From Ottelia alismoides (Eukaryota > Streptophyta > Magnoliopsida > Alismatales > Hydrocharitaceae), in the NCBI GenBank assembly GCA_037367405.1, contig JAZKJV010002945.1, positions 57,501 through 121,500 of the forward strand: DNA of 64,000 nucleotides, read 5' to 3'. This document shows, one piece after another, positions 10,336 through 21,571 of this stretch; within the stretch, counting starts at the first letter, position 1, and every line of letters starts with the position of its first letter. The notes under the pieces are model-generated. The model saw only the letters and a list, made by a program, of their open reading frames with translations, was not told where the DNA came from and searched no databases. Made by a program: the position numbers and the translations under genes.

Positions 10336-12625
10336 TGTCATGTCTCGGACCTCGAAACACGGGAAAAATTACGGAAGCATCCCAAAACGATGAATTTTTT
10401 TTCGAGTCCAGGAACGAGACAATAGCTCAATAATCCATAAATAACATTCAGAGTGCCAAACATTATGGAAGAATAAAGGAACATAACCAATAAATAAAAG
10501 ACTTATCAAGTCTGAATTACAAAAAGAGAACAAATAAGTCTATCAATAACTCCCGTACATTAATCTTAACGAACTAGGATAAAGCAATGAGCCCTTACTT
10601 TAGCTGAGCAGCCCAACCTCGTCCTCCGTTAAGCTGCAATGTTATAAATCAATATTAGTCAAACGAATTTGACTAAGTATGCACCAATAATTTATGAGAC
10701 ATACCATCATAACCATATACAATGAGAAAAAATTACGATGACAATTCCATATAATAAAGAATTTAAATCAATAAATAAACAATGAACTATAAAAGACTTT
10801 TTCATGTATGCCCATCATTATGGGATAACAATGACAATTCAATCAATTTCTTTGAATATCACAAATTTTGTGGTCATAATATCACAAATCTATATCAAAT
10901 ATAAGTCAATACCATCTGTTGACACCTGGCAGTCCGAGCTTGGATAGAAGCCACCCCGTTCTCTTAAATCAATTTTTTTCTAAAACAAATATCAATACGA
11001 GGTCTCCTATCCAAACCCTAATGCAATGGATATCAGTACTGAGTCAACCGCCGTAGCGGTAAATTGTTCGGAAGTAGTGTTGGATTACCCGCCTACAACA
11101 GTCAATTGGCGGAATTAACCGTCCGCGCGGCACCCGACCAGGTCAAAGCCTCTAATGGGCCAACAATGAACAATGTCTACCCCCTCACAATGGTGGTGTC
11201 AAAACAATAATTTACTTTTCAATAAAATATTAGGATATAAAAAAACAATTAACCTACATATCAAAAGACAATAATGTATCCATTCTATGTAACATTTAAC
11301 AACTAGTCCGTAGATAGGCATTATGGTTAAATGTCAAACTAACACTTGATAATCTATGATTTTAACACATAAATATAATCAAAACATTTTAATGATATAA
11401 AATAAAAGCAACATTCCATAACCGATATAAAACAATGTGGGGTATAAATGACAATGGTATGAGACATAAATTAATGTACATACCTTTCTTACAATTTTGA
11501 GATGGATATATCTGTACGCGTTTAAGAAAAGTCTAGTTCTATCCCTTTTATTTAACTTTTTATGTTTAACAATCCTGTGTGTGTCTAGTCATTCTTAATC
11601 TAATATTGTTCAACCACTTTCTTCATTTATTAGTCAACGTCATTTTTAGAAATGCAATGATATGACGGTTCCTTATCAAGGCAAACCTTCCAAAAACCTC
11701 AAATCTCACAAACTATTTGGGTGTGATCGGTACGATTTTTTTTGTGAATGGTGTTACCTAATTTTAAAATCATGATAAAATCATATTAATTAAGGGTGCA
11801 CTGATGTGAGACTATTTTAGAACTTAAATACCAGTTTCTCTAGCATCCTATTGGACCTATTACAACACCAATCATTCAAGGTTGACCCATTAATCAAACA
11901 GAGATGGAAAACACAATATGCGTGCCAAATAAAGTGACGTGAAATTCTATGGGTTGATATCTTTAACAAATAATAAATTAAGTTTCATTCTAACATAACT
12001 TGATCAAAGTGGGTAAAGGTTCATATAAAGTATATTGCATTCAAACGATAGGACTAAGAGATTATTGCATAAGGATCCGAGAAATTTTTTTTGGAAGAGT
12101 ACCTCGGAGGAAGTTCTATACAAGCTGACTTGACTCGATCAGGGACTTCCCTCGACACTGCCCGTCGAAACTGGCCGACTATACGAAGCTACTCACGGTA
12201 AACGGAGGGAAAAAACAAGAGATGCAATGGGTATTTTCTGGAGAGGATGTGCACTATTTATTGAATTTAAAAACATGATGACAAGATGCGATAAGTGATA
12301 ACGGCATAAATTAAAAAAAATGTAGAGTCGTTCACTATGTGGAGGACTCGGTCAAAAATTAAACAAAATTAATCCCCCTCTTTTTTTGTCAATCAGTTGC
12401 AACTCCTAGCCCTTTTATTATATTTTTTTGTTGATAATTAATGCAATTATATACTTGATACATATATTGTTTATTTAATTTTGATGTTCCACGAATTTGT
12501 TGTTTCATTTTTTTAACAACTTTTTAGGTTTATTTATATAATACACTCTTGTTCCTTCTATATTTTTTTATATAGAAGTTTCTTTTTTTTTCAAAACAAC
12601 CCCTACCTAAAATTTAGGTGTTACA
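10336..12625 (-). repeat. 3' LTR of the gypsy element
   Basis: About 2.29 kb. In sense orientation it begins TGTAACACCTAAATTTTAGG next to the polypurine tract and ends GGTCCGAGACATGACA at 10336. The first 345 bp from the left edge match 17155-17499 directly, and about 1.14 kb match 17495-18641 in inverted orientation. Confidence 0.8.
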
Positions 12626-12643
12626 ACTCTACCCCTCTTAAAA
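12626..12643 (-). other. Polypurine tract of the gypsy element
   Basis: On the minus strand the bases before the LTR read about TTTTAAGAGGGGTAGAGT. This purine-rich run at the 3' LTR junction is the usual site for priming plus-strand synthesis. Confidence 0.65.
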
Positions 12644-12661
12644 GAAATTTCGTCCTCGAAA

Positions 12662-13950
12662 TTAAAAAAACATACCTAAAAGTTCAGGATATTTTTCTCG
12701 AACTTCATCTTCAAGTTCCCATGTGGCCTCCCTATCCGAATGATTATGCCAAGCAACTTTTATCATCTTAATAATCTTTCTTCTTAGCTGATGTTCTTGA
12801 CGATCAACAATGTGTGGAGGGCGTTCTTCATATGATAAATTTTTACGAACCTCGACAGGCTCATACTGGATATGATGAGATGGATCATGAATATATTTCC
12901 GCAACATGGAGTCATGGAAAATATTATGAATATGCGAATACTGAGATGGTAATGCAATGCGGTAGGTTACCTCGTCTACTCTATCCAACACCTCAAAAGG
13001 ACCAATGTATCTTGGATTAAGTTTTCCTTTTCGCCTAAATCTCAATACACCACGGGTCAGAGAAATCTTGAGAAACACATGATCACTAACTGCAAATACT
13101 AGTTCTCTGTGACGATTATCCGCATAACTCTTTTGTCTGCTTTGAGCAATCAGTAACCTCTTTTTAATCAGGTCGATCTTATCAGCTTACTTTTGTACAA
13201 GTTCCGGTCCGAGCAATCTTCTTTCACCAACCTCGCTCCAACAAATAGGAGATCTGCATGGTCTTCCATAGAGAGCCTCATACGGAGCCATTCCGATACT
13301 ATCCTGGTAACTATTGTTATAGGCAAACTCAATGAGTGGAAGGTTCTCATCCCAACTTCGAGCATAATCCAAAGAACATGCTCTAAGCATATCCTCGAGA
13401 ACCTGAATAGTTCTTTCAGATTGACCATCTGTCTGAGGATGGAATACGGCACTAAACTTCAGCTTTGTACCGAATGCTTCCTGAAGAGACATGTATAGAT
13501 ATTATTCATGTATAAATTTGCTAAGCTCGCAATTGACTCCTTTTTCTTCATTGGCAAGAAATGGGCAAACTTCGTCAATCTGTCCACGATCACCCATATA
13601 GCATCATAATTGGTTGTATCGGTCTTCGGAAGACCCATCACAAAATCCATAGTGATGTGTTTCCATTTCCATTCCGGAACCTCTAACTGTTCCAAAAGTC
13701 CGACTGGTCCTTGATGCTCAGCCTTAATTTGCTGACACACCAAGCAACGAGAAATGAATTCTGCAATTTCCTTCTTCATATTTTTCCACCGAAAATTCCG
13801 TTGGAGATCTTTAAACATCTTTGTACTTCCAGGATGCACAGTAAATTTAGAGCGATGAGCTTCATCCAGAATCTCTTGTTTCAACTCTGCATGCGAAGGA
13901 ATCCATAAGCGATTTCCGAATCTAATGCCACCATCTGGAGCAATGAAGAA
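12662..13950 (-). pseudogene. Gypsy integrase with chromodomain-like tail, broken
   Basis: The minus-strand remains start with the HHCC zinc region (EAHRSKFTVHP... CLVCQQIK), then the first catalytic Asp segment (TMDFVMGLP) and WVIVDRLTKFAHF. Near 13490 there is a deletion with a frame change: the segment that normally carries the second catalytic Asp is missing and the frame resumes at SLQEAFGTKL. The Glu region (HPQTDGQSERT) remains. The final piece (13078-12662) has GPFEVLDRVDEVTYRIALP and the chromodomain-like end. A stretch around 13080-13187 links the pieces in another frame. It cannot encode an active integrase. Confidence 0.85.
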
Positions 13951-13974
13951 TTCTGAACTCTCTCCTTGACTCTT

Positions 13975-15713
13975 CTAAGTTAAAATATGGTACTCAGGAT
14001 CTTCTTTCTGAGCTCTCAATATTTTCTCTACTATTACCGAATGAATCTGGATGCTAGATAAGATAATCTTGTCACCATCCTTAAAAGGATTCCAAGAAAC
14101 AAAGTCATCAATCAACTTCCACTTTTTGATCATCAAGCTAGCCGACAAGGCATAACCCTTTCGGCTCAAAGCATCTGCTACAGCATTTGCTTTACCTGGA
14201 TGGTAAGCAATATAGAAATCATAGTCCTTAAGGAATTCCATCCATCTTCGCTGGCGCATATTCAAGTCTTTTTGAGAGAAGATGTATTTGAGGCTTTTGT
14301 GATCAGAGAAGACCTCAAATTTCTCACCATAAAGGTAGTGACGCCAGATCTTTAATGCAAACACAACAACAACAAGTTCTAGATCATGCGTAGGATAATT
14401 CCTTTCATGAATCTTTAGCCGCCTTGAAGCATAAGCTACAACTTTTTCATTCTGCATTAACACACAACCCAAGCCATTCAGAGATGCATCAATGTATATG
14501 ATAAAACCTCCAAAACCAGAAGGTAAAGTCAAGACAGGAGCAGTGATCAACCTTCTCTTCAATTCTTGGAAGCTACGCTCACATGTAGAAGACCATTCAA
14601 ATTTTATCCCCTTCCTAGTCAACTCGGTCAGGGGAAGTGAAATCTTTGAGAAATCATGAATGAATCTACGATGATATCCTGCTAAACCAAGAAAGCTTCT
14701 AATTTCTGTCACGCTCTTTGGTTGCTTCCATTCTGAGACTGCCTCGACTTTGGCTGGATCAACAGAAATCCCATCCTTGGAAATAATGTGCCCAAGGAAC
14801 ATGATCTTTTCCAACCAGAATTCACACTTGGAGAATTTAGCATAAAGTTTGTTCTACTTCAGAGTCTCCAATACGATTCTCAAATGCTCCTCGTGTTGCT
14901 CAACACTTTTGAATAAACAAGAATATCATCAACAAAGACAATGACGAAGTGATCTAAGAATGGTCGAAAGACCCGATTCATAAGATCCATAAAAGCGGCA
15001 GGAGCATTAATCAATGCGAATGGCATCACACAAAACTAATGATGCCCATAGCGTGTTCGGAAAGCAGTCTTCGTGATATCTTTCTCTCGAATCCTTAATT
15101 GATGATAGCCGGATCGCAAATCAATCTTCGAGAAGATCCTTGTCGATTGGAGCTGATCAAATAAATCATCTATCCGTGGTAACGGATATTTATTCTTCAC
15201 AGACACATGATTCAACAGTCGATAATCAATGCATAAACGAAGAGATCCATCCTTTTTTCTAACAAATAACACGAGTGCACCCCATGGTGACACACTGGGC
15301 CTGATAAATCCCAAGTCAAGCAACTCTTCATGTTGCTTCTTTAATTCTACAAGTTCGGCAGGATCCGTGCGATATGGTGCCTTGGATATTGGTAAAGTTC
15401 CAAGAACCAACTCAATAGTGAAATCAATTTCCCGCTGAGGTGGGGGTCCAGGCAATTCTTCTGGAAAAACATCAGGAAACTCCCGAACGATGTCGAGATC
15501 AGATAAAGATACGGTTGATGGCTCAACCCTAATAATACTAGCAAGATAGGCTTCTCGCCCTTTCGAGATCATGCGATGTGCCTTCATGGCAGAAATAATG
15601 CACCGTTCAGAAGCGGCACCATGCCCTTTAATAATGATCCCAGGGAACTGATGGCTTGCAACGATCACCCTCTTCTTGCAACAATCAATGATATATGATG
15701 TCGGGAAAGCCAA
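13975..15713 (-). pseudogene. Gypsy reverse transcriptase and RNase H, broken
   Basis: Segment 15713-15036 covers the RT N-terminal half ([48 protein letters not shown]) and ends at an in-frame stop after TRYGHH. Past the stop the frame continues with the PFALINAP region and an FVDDILVYS catalytic motif near 14890-14950, followed by a frameshift. Segment 14814-13975 holds the RT thumb ([15 protein letters not shown]) and RNase H ([36 protein letters not shown]). At least one stop and one frameshift separate the parts. Confidence 0.88.
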
Positions 15714-17038
15714 TCCATCTCAAGGATAATATCAAAATCTGTCATCTTCATGACGATGAGGTCACTAGGTAGCTCATGACCCTCAATTATCAATGGAGCA
15801 TCTTGAATATACTCCAATGCTTTTACATTTCCCCCAGTAGGTGTGATAACCATCAAATCAATATCTAAAAGTTTTGGTTTAGCATCCATGCTTTTTACTA
15901 GTGCATCAGAAATAAAGCTATGTATAGCACCAGTATCAAAAAGAATCTTTGCATGTAAATTAGCAATAAGAAGAGTACCTTCAATGACCTTGTATTCCTT
16001 AGCAGCATTATCTCCAGTGGTGACAGCATATACTCGTGCAGGAACCTTTGGCCTTTGATCTTGTCCTTGAGCTGCGGGCTGCTTCCTAGGCTTCGGACAA
16101 TCACGAACAAAGTGCCCTTTCTCTCCACAGTTTAGACACTGGCCATTCTTGAGATAGCATTCTCCATGATGGAAATGATGACAGAAAGAACATTCAGGAA
16201 ATCTGTCGTTTTGCCCTGGCTTGGAAGCTTGCTTCTGTTTTTGAGAATTTTTGAATGATTTGTTCTTCCCGAATCGATCCTTCCGATCATTGCGCGGCTT
16301 CTCCTCCTTTCTTCGCAAGAAATCTCTCTCAATGGTTGTGGCGCTGGTTAGAGCATCCTCCATAGTCTTCGGCATGCTGGAAAGAAGTTTCGATCTTAAA
16401 GCGGGGTGAAGTCCCTCAATGAATTTCTGAGTCATTCGATACTCATCTGGACATAAGTGTGGAGCATACTTCAATAAGCGATGAAACTTGTTGTTATATT
16501 CAGCAACAATCATATCTCCCTGCCTCAGATTAATAAACTCTTGCTCCTCAATCACATGCAAGTGCATCGGAATATACTGCTCGCGGAAGAGTTTAACAAA
16601 CTCATCCCACAAAATAATCTCTCCTTTTTCAAATTTCCGTAACTGGCAACTGGTCCACCAGTCCTTAGCATGACCTTTCAGTTGATGAGTAGCGAAGGAG
16701 ACCTTGCTATGATCCTGACATTTAATTGCATCAAACTATTTTTCTATCTCCTCCAGCCATCGATCTGCAATTTCAGCATCTACCATACCTTCAAAGCTAG
16801 GTGGGTTCACCTTCAAGAATCTCTCAAAGGTGACTTCATCCCGACGCTCCTCACGAAGACGTCTTTCTCTATCAAGACGCCTCTCGCGACGTCTCTGATC
16901 CTTGTCCTTGCTCTAGTGGTGATCAGCTTGATCACGAATCAGCTGGGAGAGCTCTCCGACCGTCTTCATTAATTTGGCATTCTGGGTTGCCAAATCCATG
17001 GAGCGACAACTCCTCTTACGGTTCGAGATGGTCAACAT
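15714..17038 (-). pseudogene. Gypsy gag and aspartic protease, broken
   Basis: It begins near 17038 with a short basic N-terminus followed by stops, for example near 16915 and 16740. The gag core from about 16670 reads WDEFVKLFREQYIP, GDMIVAEYNNKF and LHPALRSKL. A CCHC knuckle (CLNCGEKGHFVRDC) lies near 16130. The protease has FDTGAIHSFIS, with the catalytic DTGA present, and ILEMDWL, a variant of the usual GMDWL. The open part is 16612-15665. It runs into the RT region by a frame change. Confidence 0.85.
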
Positions 17039-17133
17039 CTACGAAGAGCGACGATCAATTAGTCAGCTATTCCAAACATAATCTATAAATTTTATAAGCC
17101 ATCCTAAAATTGGATAATATTCCTCCAATCTTT

Positions 17134-17152
17134 CATTTGGCTATGATACCAT
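17134..17152 (-). other. Primer-binding site, initiator-Met tRNA type
   Basis: On the minus strand, two to three bases from the LTR end at 17155, the sequence reads TGGTATCATAGCC. This is one base from the standard plant iMet PBS TGGTATCAGAGC. It fixes 17155 as the U5 end of the 5' LTR and sets the element's orientation. Confidence 0.8.
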
Positions 17153-17154
17153 GT

Positions 17155-17499
17155 TGTCACGTCCCGGACCTCGAAACACGGGAAAAATTGCGGAAGCATC
17201 CCAAAAAGATGAATTTTTTTCGAGTCCAGGAATGAGACAATAACTCAATAATCCATAAATAACATTAAGAGTGCCAAATATTATGGAAGAATAAAGGAAC
17301 ATAACCAATAAATAAAAGACTTTTCAAGTCTGAATTACAAAAGGAGAACAAATAAGTCTATCAATAACTCTCGTACATTAATCTTAACGAACTGGGATAA
17401 AGCAATGAGTCCTTAATTTAGCTGAGCAGCCCAACCTTGTCCTCCGTTAAGCTGCAATGTTATAAATCAATATTAGTCAAACGAATTTGACTAAGTATG
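17155..17499 (-). repeat. 5' LTR remnant (U5-side 345 bp)
   Basis: It matches 10336-10684 in the same orientation (TGTCACGTCCCGGACC versus TGTCATGTCTCGGACC). It ends at a junction with shared GTATG, where the sequence switches to the opposite strand of the same LTR. Confidence 0.85.
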
Positions 17500-18641
17500 T
17501 ACATTAATTTATGTCTCATACCATTGTCATTTATACCCCACATTGTTTTATATCAGTTATGGAATGTTGCTTTTATTTTATATCATTAAAATATTTTGAT
17601 TATATTTATGTGTTAAAATCATAGATTATCAAGTGCTAGTTTGACATTTAACCATAATGTCTATCTACGGACTAGTTGTTAAATGTTACATAGAATGGAT
17701 ACATTATTGTCTTTTGATATATAGGTTAATTGTTTTTTTATATCCTAATATTTTATTGAAAAGTAAATTATCGTTTTGACACCACCATTGTGAGGGGTAG
17801 ACATTGTTCATTGTTGGCCTATTAGAGGCTTTGACCTGGCCGGGTGCCGCGCGGACGGTTAATTCCGCCAATTGACCGTTGTAGGCGGGTAATCCTACAC
17901 TACTTCCGAACAATTTACCGCTACGACGGTTGACTCAGTACTGATGTCCATTGCATTGGGGTTTGGATAGGAGACCTCGTATTGATATTTGTTTTAGAAA
18001 AAAAATTGATTTAAGGGAACGGGGTGGCTTCTATCCAAGCTCGGGCTGCCAGGTGTCAGCAGATGGTATTGATTTATATTTGATATAGATTTGTGATATT
18101 ATGACCGCAAAATTTGTGATATTCAAGGAAATTGATTGAATTGTCATTGTTATCCTATAATGATGGGCATACACGAAAAAGTCTTTTATAGTTCGTTGTT
18201 TATTTATTGATTTAAATTCTTTATTATATGGAACTGTCATCGTAATTTTTTTCTCATTGTATATGGTTATGATGGTATGTCTCATAAATTATTGGTGCAT
18301 ACTTAGTAAATTCGTTTGACTAATATTGATTTATAACATTGCAGCTTAACGGAGGATGAGGTTGGGCTGCTCATCTAAATTAAGGACTCATTGCTTTATC
18401 CTAGTTCGTTAAGATTAATGTACGGAAGTTATTGATAGACTTATTTATTCTCCTTTTGTAATTCAGACTTGATAAGTCTTTTATTTATTGGTTATGTTCC
18501 TTCATTCTTCCATAATGTTTGGCACTCTGAATGTTATTTATGGATTATTGAGTTATTGTCTCGTTCCTGGACTCGAAAAAAATTCATCGGTTTGGGATGC
18601 TTCCGCAATTTTTCCCGTGTTTCGAGGTCTGGGACGTGACA
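17495..18641 (+). repeat. Inverted LTR segment, about 1.15 kb
   Basis: Reverse complement of about 10336-11480. It starts at a GTATG microhomology, runs back through the whole outer half of the LTR and ends exactly at the LTR terminus (GGGACGTGACA). With 17155-17499 it makes a large inverted repeat: 345-bp arms around about 800 bp. Confidence 0.88.
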
Positions 18642-18646
18642 ATACA
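18642..18646. repeat. Target site duplication of gypsy element, right
   Basis: ATACA follows the terminal TGACA of the inverted LTR segment and matches 10331-10335. The rearranged structure therefore lies wholly inside one target duplication. Confidence 0.75.
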
Positions 18647-19174
18647 GCGAACTTCTTTTTATAAAAATCACTAAAAAATTAAAATATTTCACATTAATTA
18701 ATTAATGTAATTACGAAAATTGTATTTAGATTTAATTATTTAACTCATTATTTGATTTTCTAACCTACCATGTATATAATATTTGATTCCATACCTTTAA
18801 TGGCTACCATTAAGGTGGCTAATTGATTTCCATAAATTATTTAGTTTATTTAATTTATTTAATTTCTAATTTCGAAATTAATTAATTAATTAATTTTACT
18901 AATAAAAACCTTCCTCATTTGTAGATACTTTTCTTTTTTATTTTCTTCCTTTTTATAATGGGCTCTTCCTCCCTCATTTCCTTTTGATCAATCTTTAGTG
19001 AAGAGGAGCTTGATCTCCAAGAGTTTTCTTGTTGAAGAAGGGTGTCCAACCTCCGAGCCGTCCGGTGACAACGCATCGGCCCTCGTCGAGGCCATCACGG
19101 TATTTCTGATTCCTGAGGTGAGATCTATTTTATTTCCTATCTTTTTACCTAGATAAGTCGTAGTTTTAATTTTT
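18647..19174. other. Intergenic DNA between gypsy and LINE, unassigned
   Basis: The first 300 bp are AT-rich. From about 18940 there is a plus-strand TATA-like TTTTATAATGGGC, then GC-richer sequence and possible splice donors (CTGAGGTGAGAT). It could be the start of another LTR or an exon scrap. I cannot assign it. The LINE coding frame stops matching at 19174. Confidence 0.4.
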
Positions 19175-21571
19175 GCCGCCAGGACTGCCTTCACCAGAAC
19201 CAAGCGGCCACCACGAGAAAGTAAAGAACCCTTCCATCCCGCCAACTTCCTCTCTAGTTTCTCCACAACCGGGAGCCATTCCGAAATACGAAGACGACCA
19301 CGACCCAACGGTAGTCCCAAATACTTAATAGGCCTCGGACTGCAAGAGCACCCCAACTCCAAACTGCACATTTCCACCTCCTCAGTCAATAGGCCAAAGG
19401 GAATCATGCTTGACTTTTCTCTATTGAGCTTTAGACCAGAAAGCTCACCAAAGATCTCTAAAACTAGCGCCATACCCCTCATCTCAGTAGCCTCGCCCTC
19501 GACAAAAAGGATAGTATCATCTGCATATTGTAGAACTAGAAGGGAGATGTCACCGAAGGAAAAACCTGCTGTGAGACCATGTGCCACCACTTCATTCACC
19601 ATACGAGGCAGGACATCTACCGCCAACACGAAGAGGAGCGGCGCTAGAGGGCAACCTTGGCGAACCCCCCGCTGTGGCTGAAAGAACCCACTCTCAGGAC
19701 GACCGTTCACCAGAACTGAGTAAGAAGCAGTGGTCACACACCTCTTCATCCAGGAGATCCAAAGATCCGGGAACCCCCTCCTAGTCAGGACAGACCATAA
19801 GAAGCGCCAATCAACACTATCATATGCCTTGGAGAAGTCTACTTTCCACATCACCCCTCGAACCTGTCGCCGCTGCCATTCTGCTATGATCTCAGAGGCC
19901 ATCACCAGGCTGTCTCCAATTTGTCTTCCTGATATGAAAGCGGACTGCACGGGCGAAACCAGATCATCAAGAACTTCACTGAGTCTCTCAGCAAGAACCT
20001 TGGCAATAATCATATACATAGCATTGGAGAGGGCGATGGGACGGTAATCCTCAACACGTTCTGACGCCTCCTTTTGAAGAAGAAAAAGAAGAGCTTTGTT
20101 TACTTTGTTGAATCCTGCATTACAATTGCTAAATTCTTCCAAAACTGCAAACACATCATCCCCCCCACCTCCCAGAATTCACTGTAGAAAAGAACAGGAA
20201 AGCCATCTGGACCAGGAGTCCCGTCATCATTCAAAACGGAAACAACCCACTTTAATTCCTCCTTAGAGAAAGGTCTGATCAGACGCACAGACTGCTCAGA
20301 AAAGAGCCTAGGAGCCCCAGAACCCGTCCACCTCCACGCTCTAGGTCCCGCCCTTCTTGAGAGATCCTGAAAGTAGTTCACCAGTGCTCTCCCAATCTCC
20401 TTCTCTCCCTCCACTCTCGACTCCCCCACCACCACAGCTCGGATCAGATTTCTCCTTCTCCTCCCACTGGCCACAGCGTGAAAGAATTTTGTATTCGCAT
20501 CACCCTCTCTGATCCACTTCTGTCTAGACCTTTGCTTCCATTCTACCGCTCTTTTTTTATCATCCAGGACGATAGAGGTCATATAATCCTTTCTCTCTTT
20601 TAGCTCATCTTCTATCAAATCTCTGAAGTCTTCTAGCCTATCTAGCCGAGCTATCCCCTCCTCTGCCACTGTTCTGTTGGCCCTCCTTGTCTCTCTTACC
20701 TCTCGCTTGAACTCACTCAACCTCTTCCTCAGGCTCACTAATTTTTGTGATAAACGGGAAACTGCCGAACCCTCTCCTACCACTGACCGCCAATGTTCAG
20801 CCACCATCTCTCGAAATCCATCTTCAAGCAGCCATGTCCTCTCAAACCTGAAGAAAGAGCGCGGGGCGTCCCCACTACCAGAGTCCCAAATGAGAGGAGA
20901 ATGGTCAGATCTAGATCTCGGTCGAGAGGAAACACCACACAAGGGGAACAACTGCAGAACCTCTGGAGACACCAAGAAGCGATCAATCCTGGATCGAGAC
21001 CCGGAATTTCTCCACGTGTATTTGATGTCCAATGCATCTAGAACCTCCAGCTCCAATTCTCCAACCACGTCAACAAAACTTTCTGATCCTGGATCCTGTC
21101 CTCCCCTCAACCCAGGTCTGTCAGTAGAGAACATCGTGACGTTGAAGTCACCAGCCACAATCCAAGCCGCATCGGGAAATGCCTCTCTCACATCCCGCAA
21201 CTCAGCCCAGAGGTGATCGCGCAATGATTGATCAGTTGGTCCGTAGACACATGAAAACAGTATTTTGGAGTCTGAAAACCTTTTGAGTAGCTCAACCGTT
21301 AAAATGAAAGTACCCCTTCTCTCTGACACCGATTCAAACAGCTCCCCATCCCATGCGATAGCGAGACCACCAGCACTGCCCACAGCATTAAGCACTGAAA
21401 ATTATTTACTTGCTTCAGATCGATAGACTTCCACATAATGTCCGTACATTCACCGAGCTTCGTCTCTTGCAGAAAAATAATATCCGCTAACCAATCATTC
21501 AGACGAGATCCTATAGCACCTCTCTTCTCAGGGTTCCCTAACCCTCGTACATTCCAGAAGGCTATCTTCAT
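19175..21571 (-). pseudogene. LINE ORF2: AP-type endonuclease and RT, broken
   Basis: It starts MKIAFWNVRGLGNPEKR at 21571; the ATG overlaps the ORF1 stop (TAATG). A frameshift near 21400 leads into the rest of the endonuclease (VYGPTDQSL, VAGDFNVTMF, YTWRNSGSRSRIDRFLVSP, SDHSPLIWD). A second frameshift near 20130 leads into RT (VEDYRPIALSNAMY, SAFISGRQIGDSLVMASE, KVDFSKAYDSVDW, RGVRQGCPLAP, YADDTILFV). The coding match ends at about 19175, before the end of RT. The catalytic YADD is present. Confidence 0.88.

Larger units (their letters stand above)
10336..18641 (-). mobile_element. Ty3-gypsy chromovirus (Tekay-like), decayed and rearranged
   Basis: Minus-strand element of 8.3 kb in the order 3' LTR (10336-12625), pol, gag, PBS, 5' LTR fragment (17155-17499), inverted LTR segment (to 18641). 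Assignment to Tekay-type chromoviruses rests on the C-terminal chromodomain-like tail after integrase (NHSDREATWELEDEVREKYP), the long LTR and the initiator-Met PBS. All coding parts carry stops or frameshifts. Both outer ends are the same LTR end, and the whole is flanked by ATACA; see the finding. Confidence 0.85.

Noticed and set aside
17704..18285. Two short minus-strand frames in the LTR
   Set aside because: Both lie in the inverted LTR segment, which is noncoding in the other LTR copy.
18988..19173. C-terminal 61 residues continuing the LINE RT frame
   Set aside because: They show no similarity to the sister LINE, so this is read-through into unrelated DNA after the truncation.
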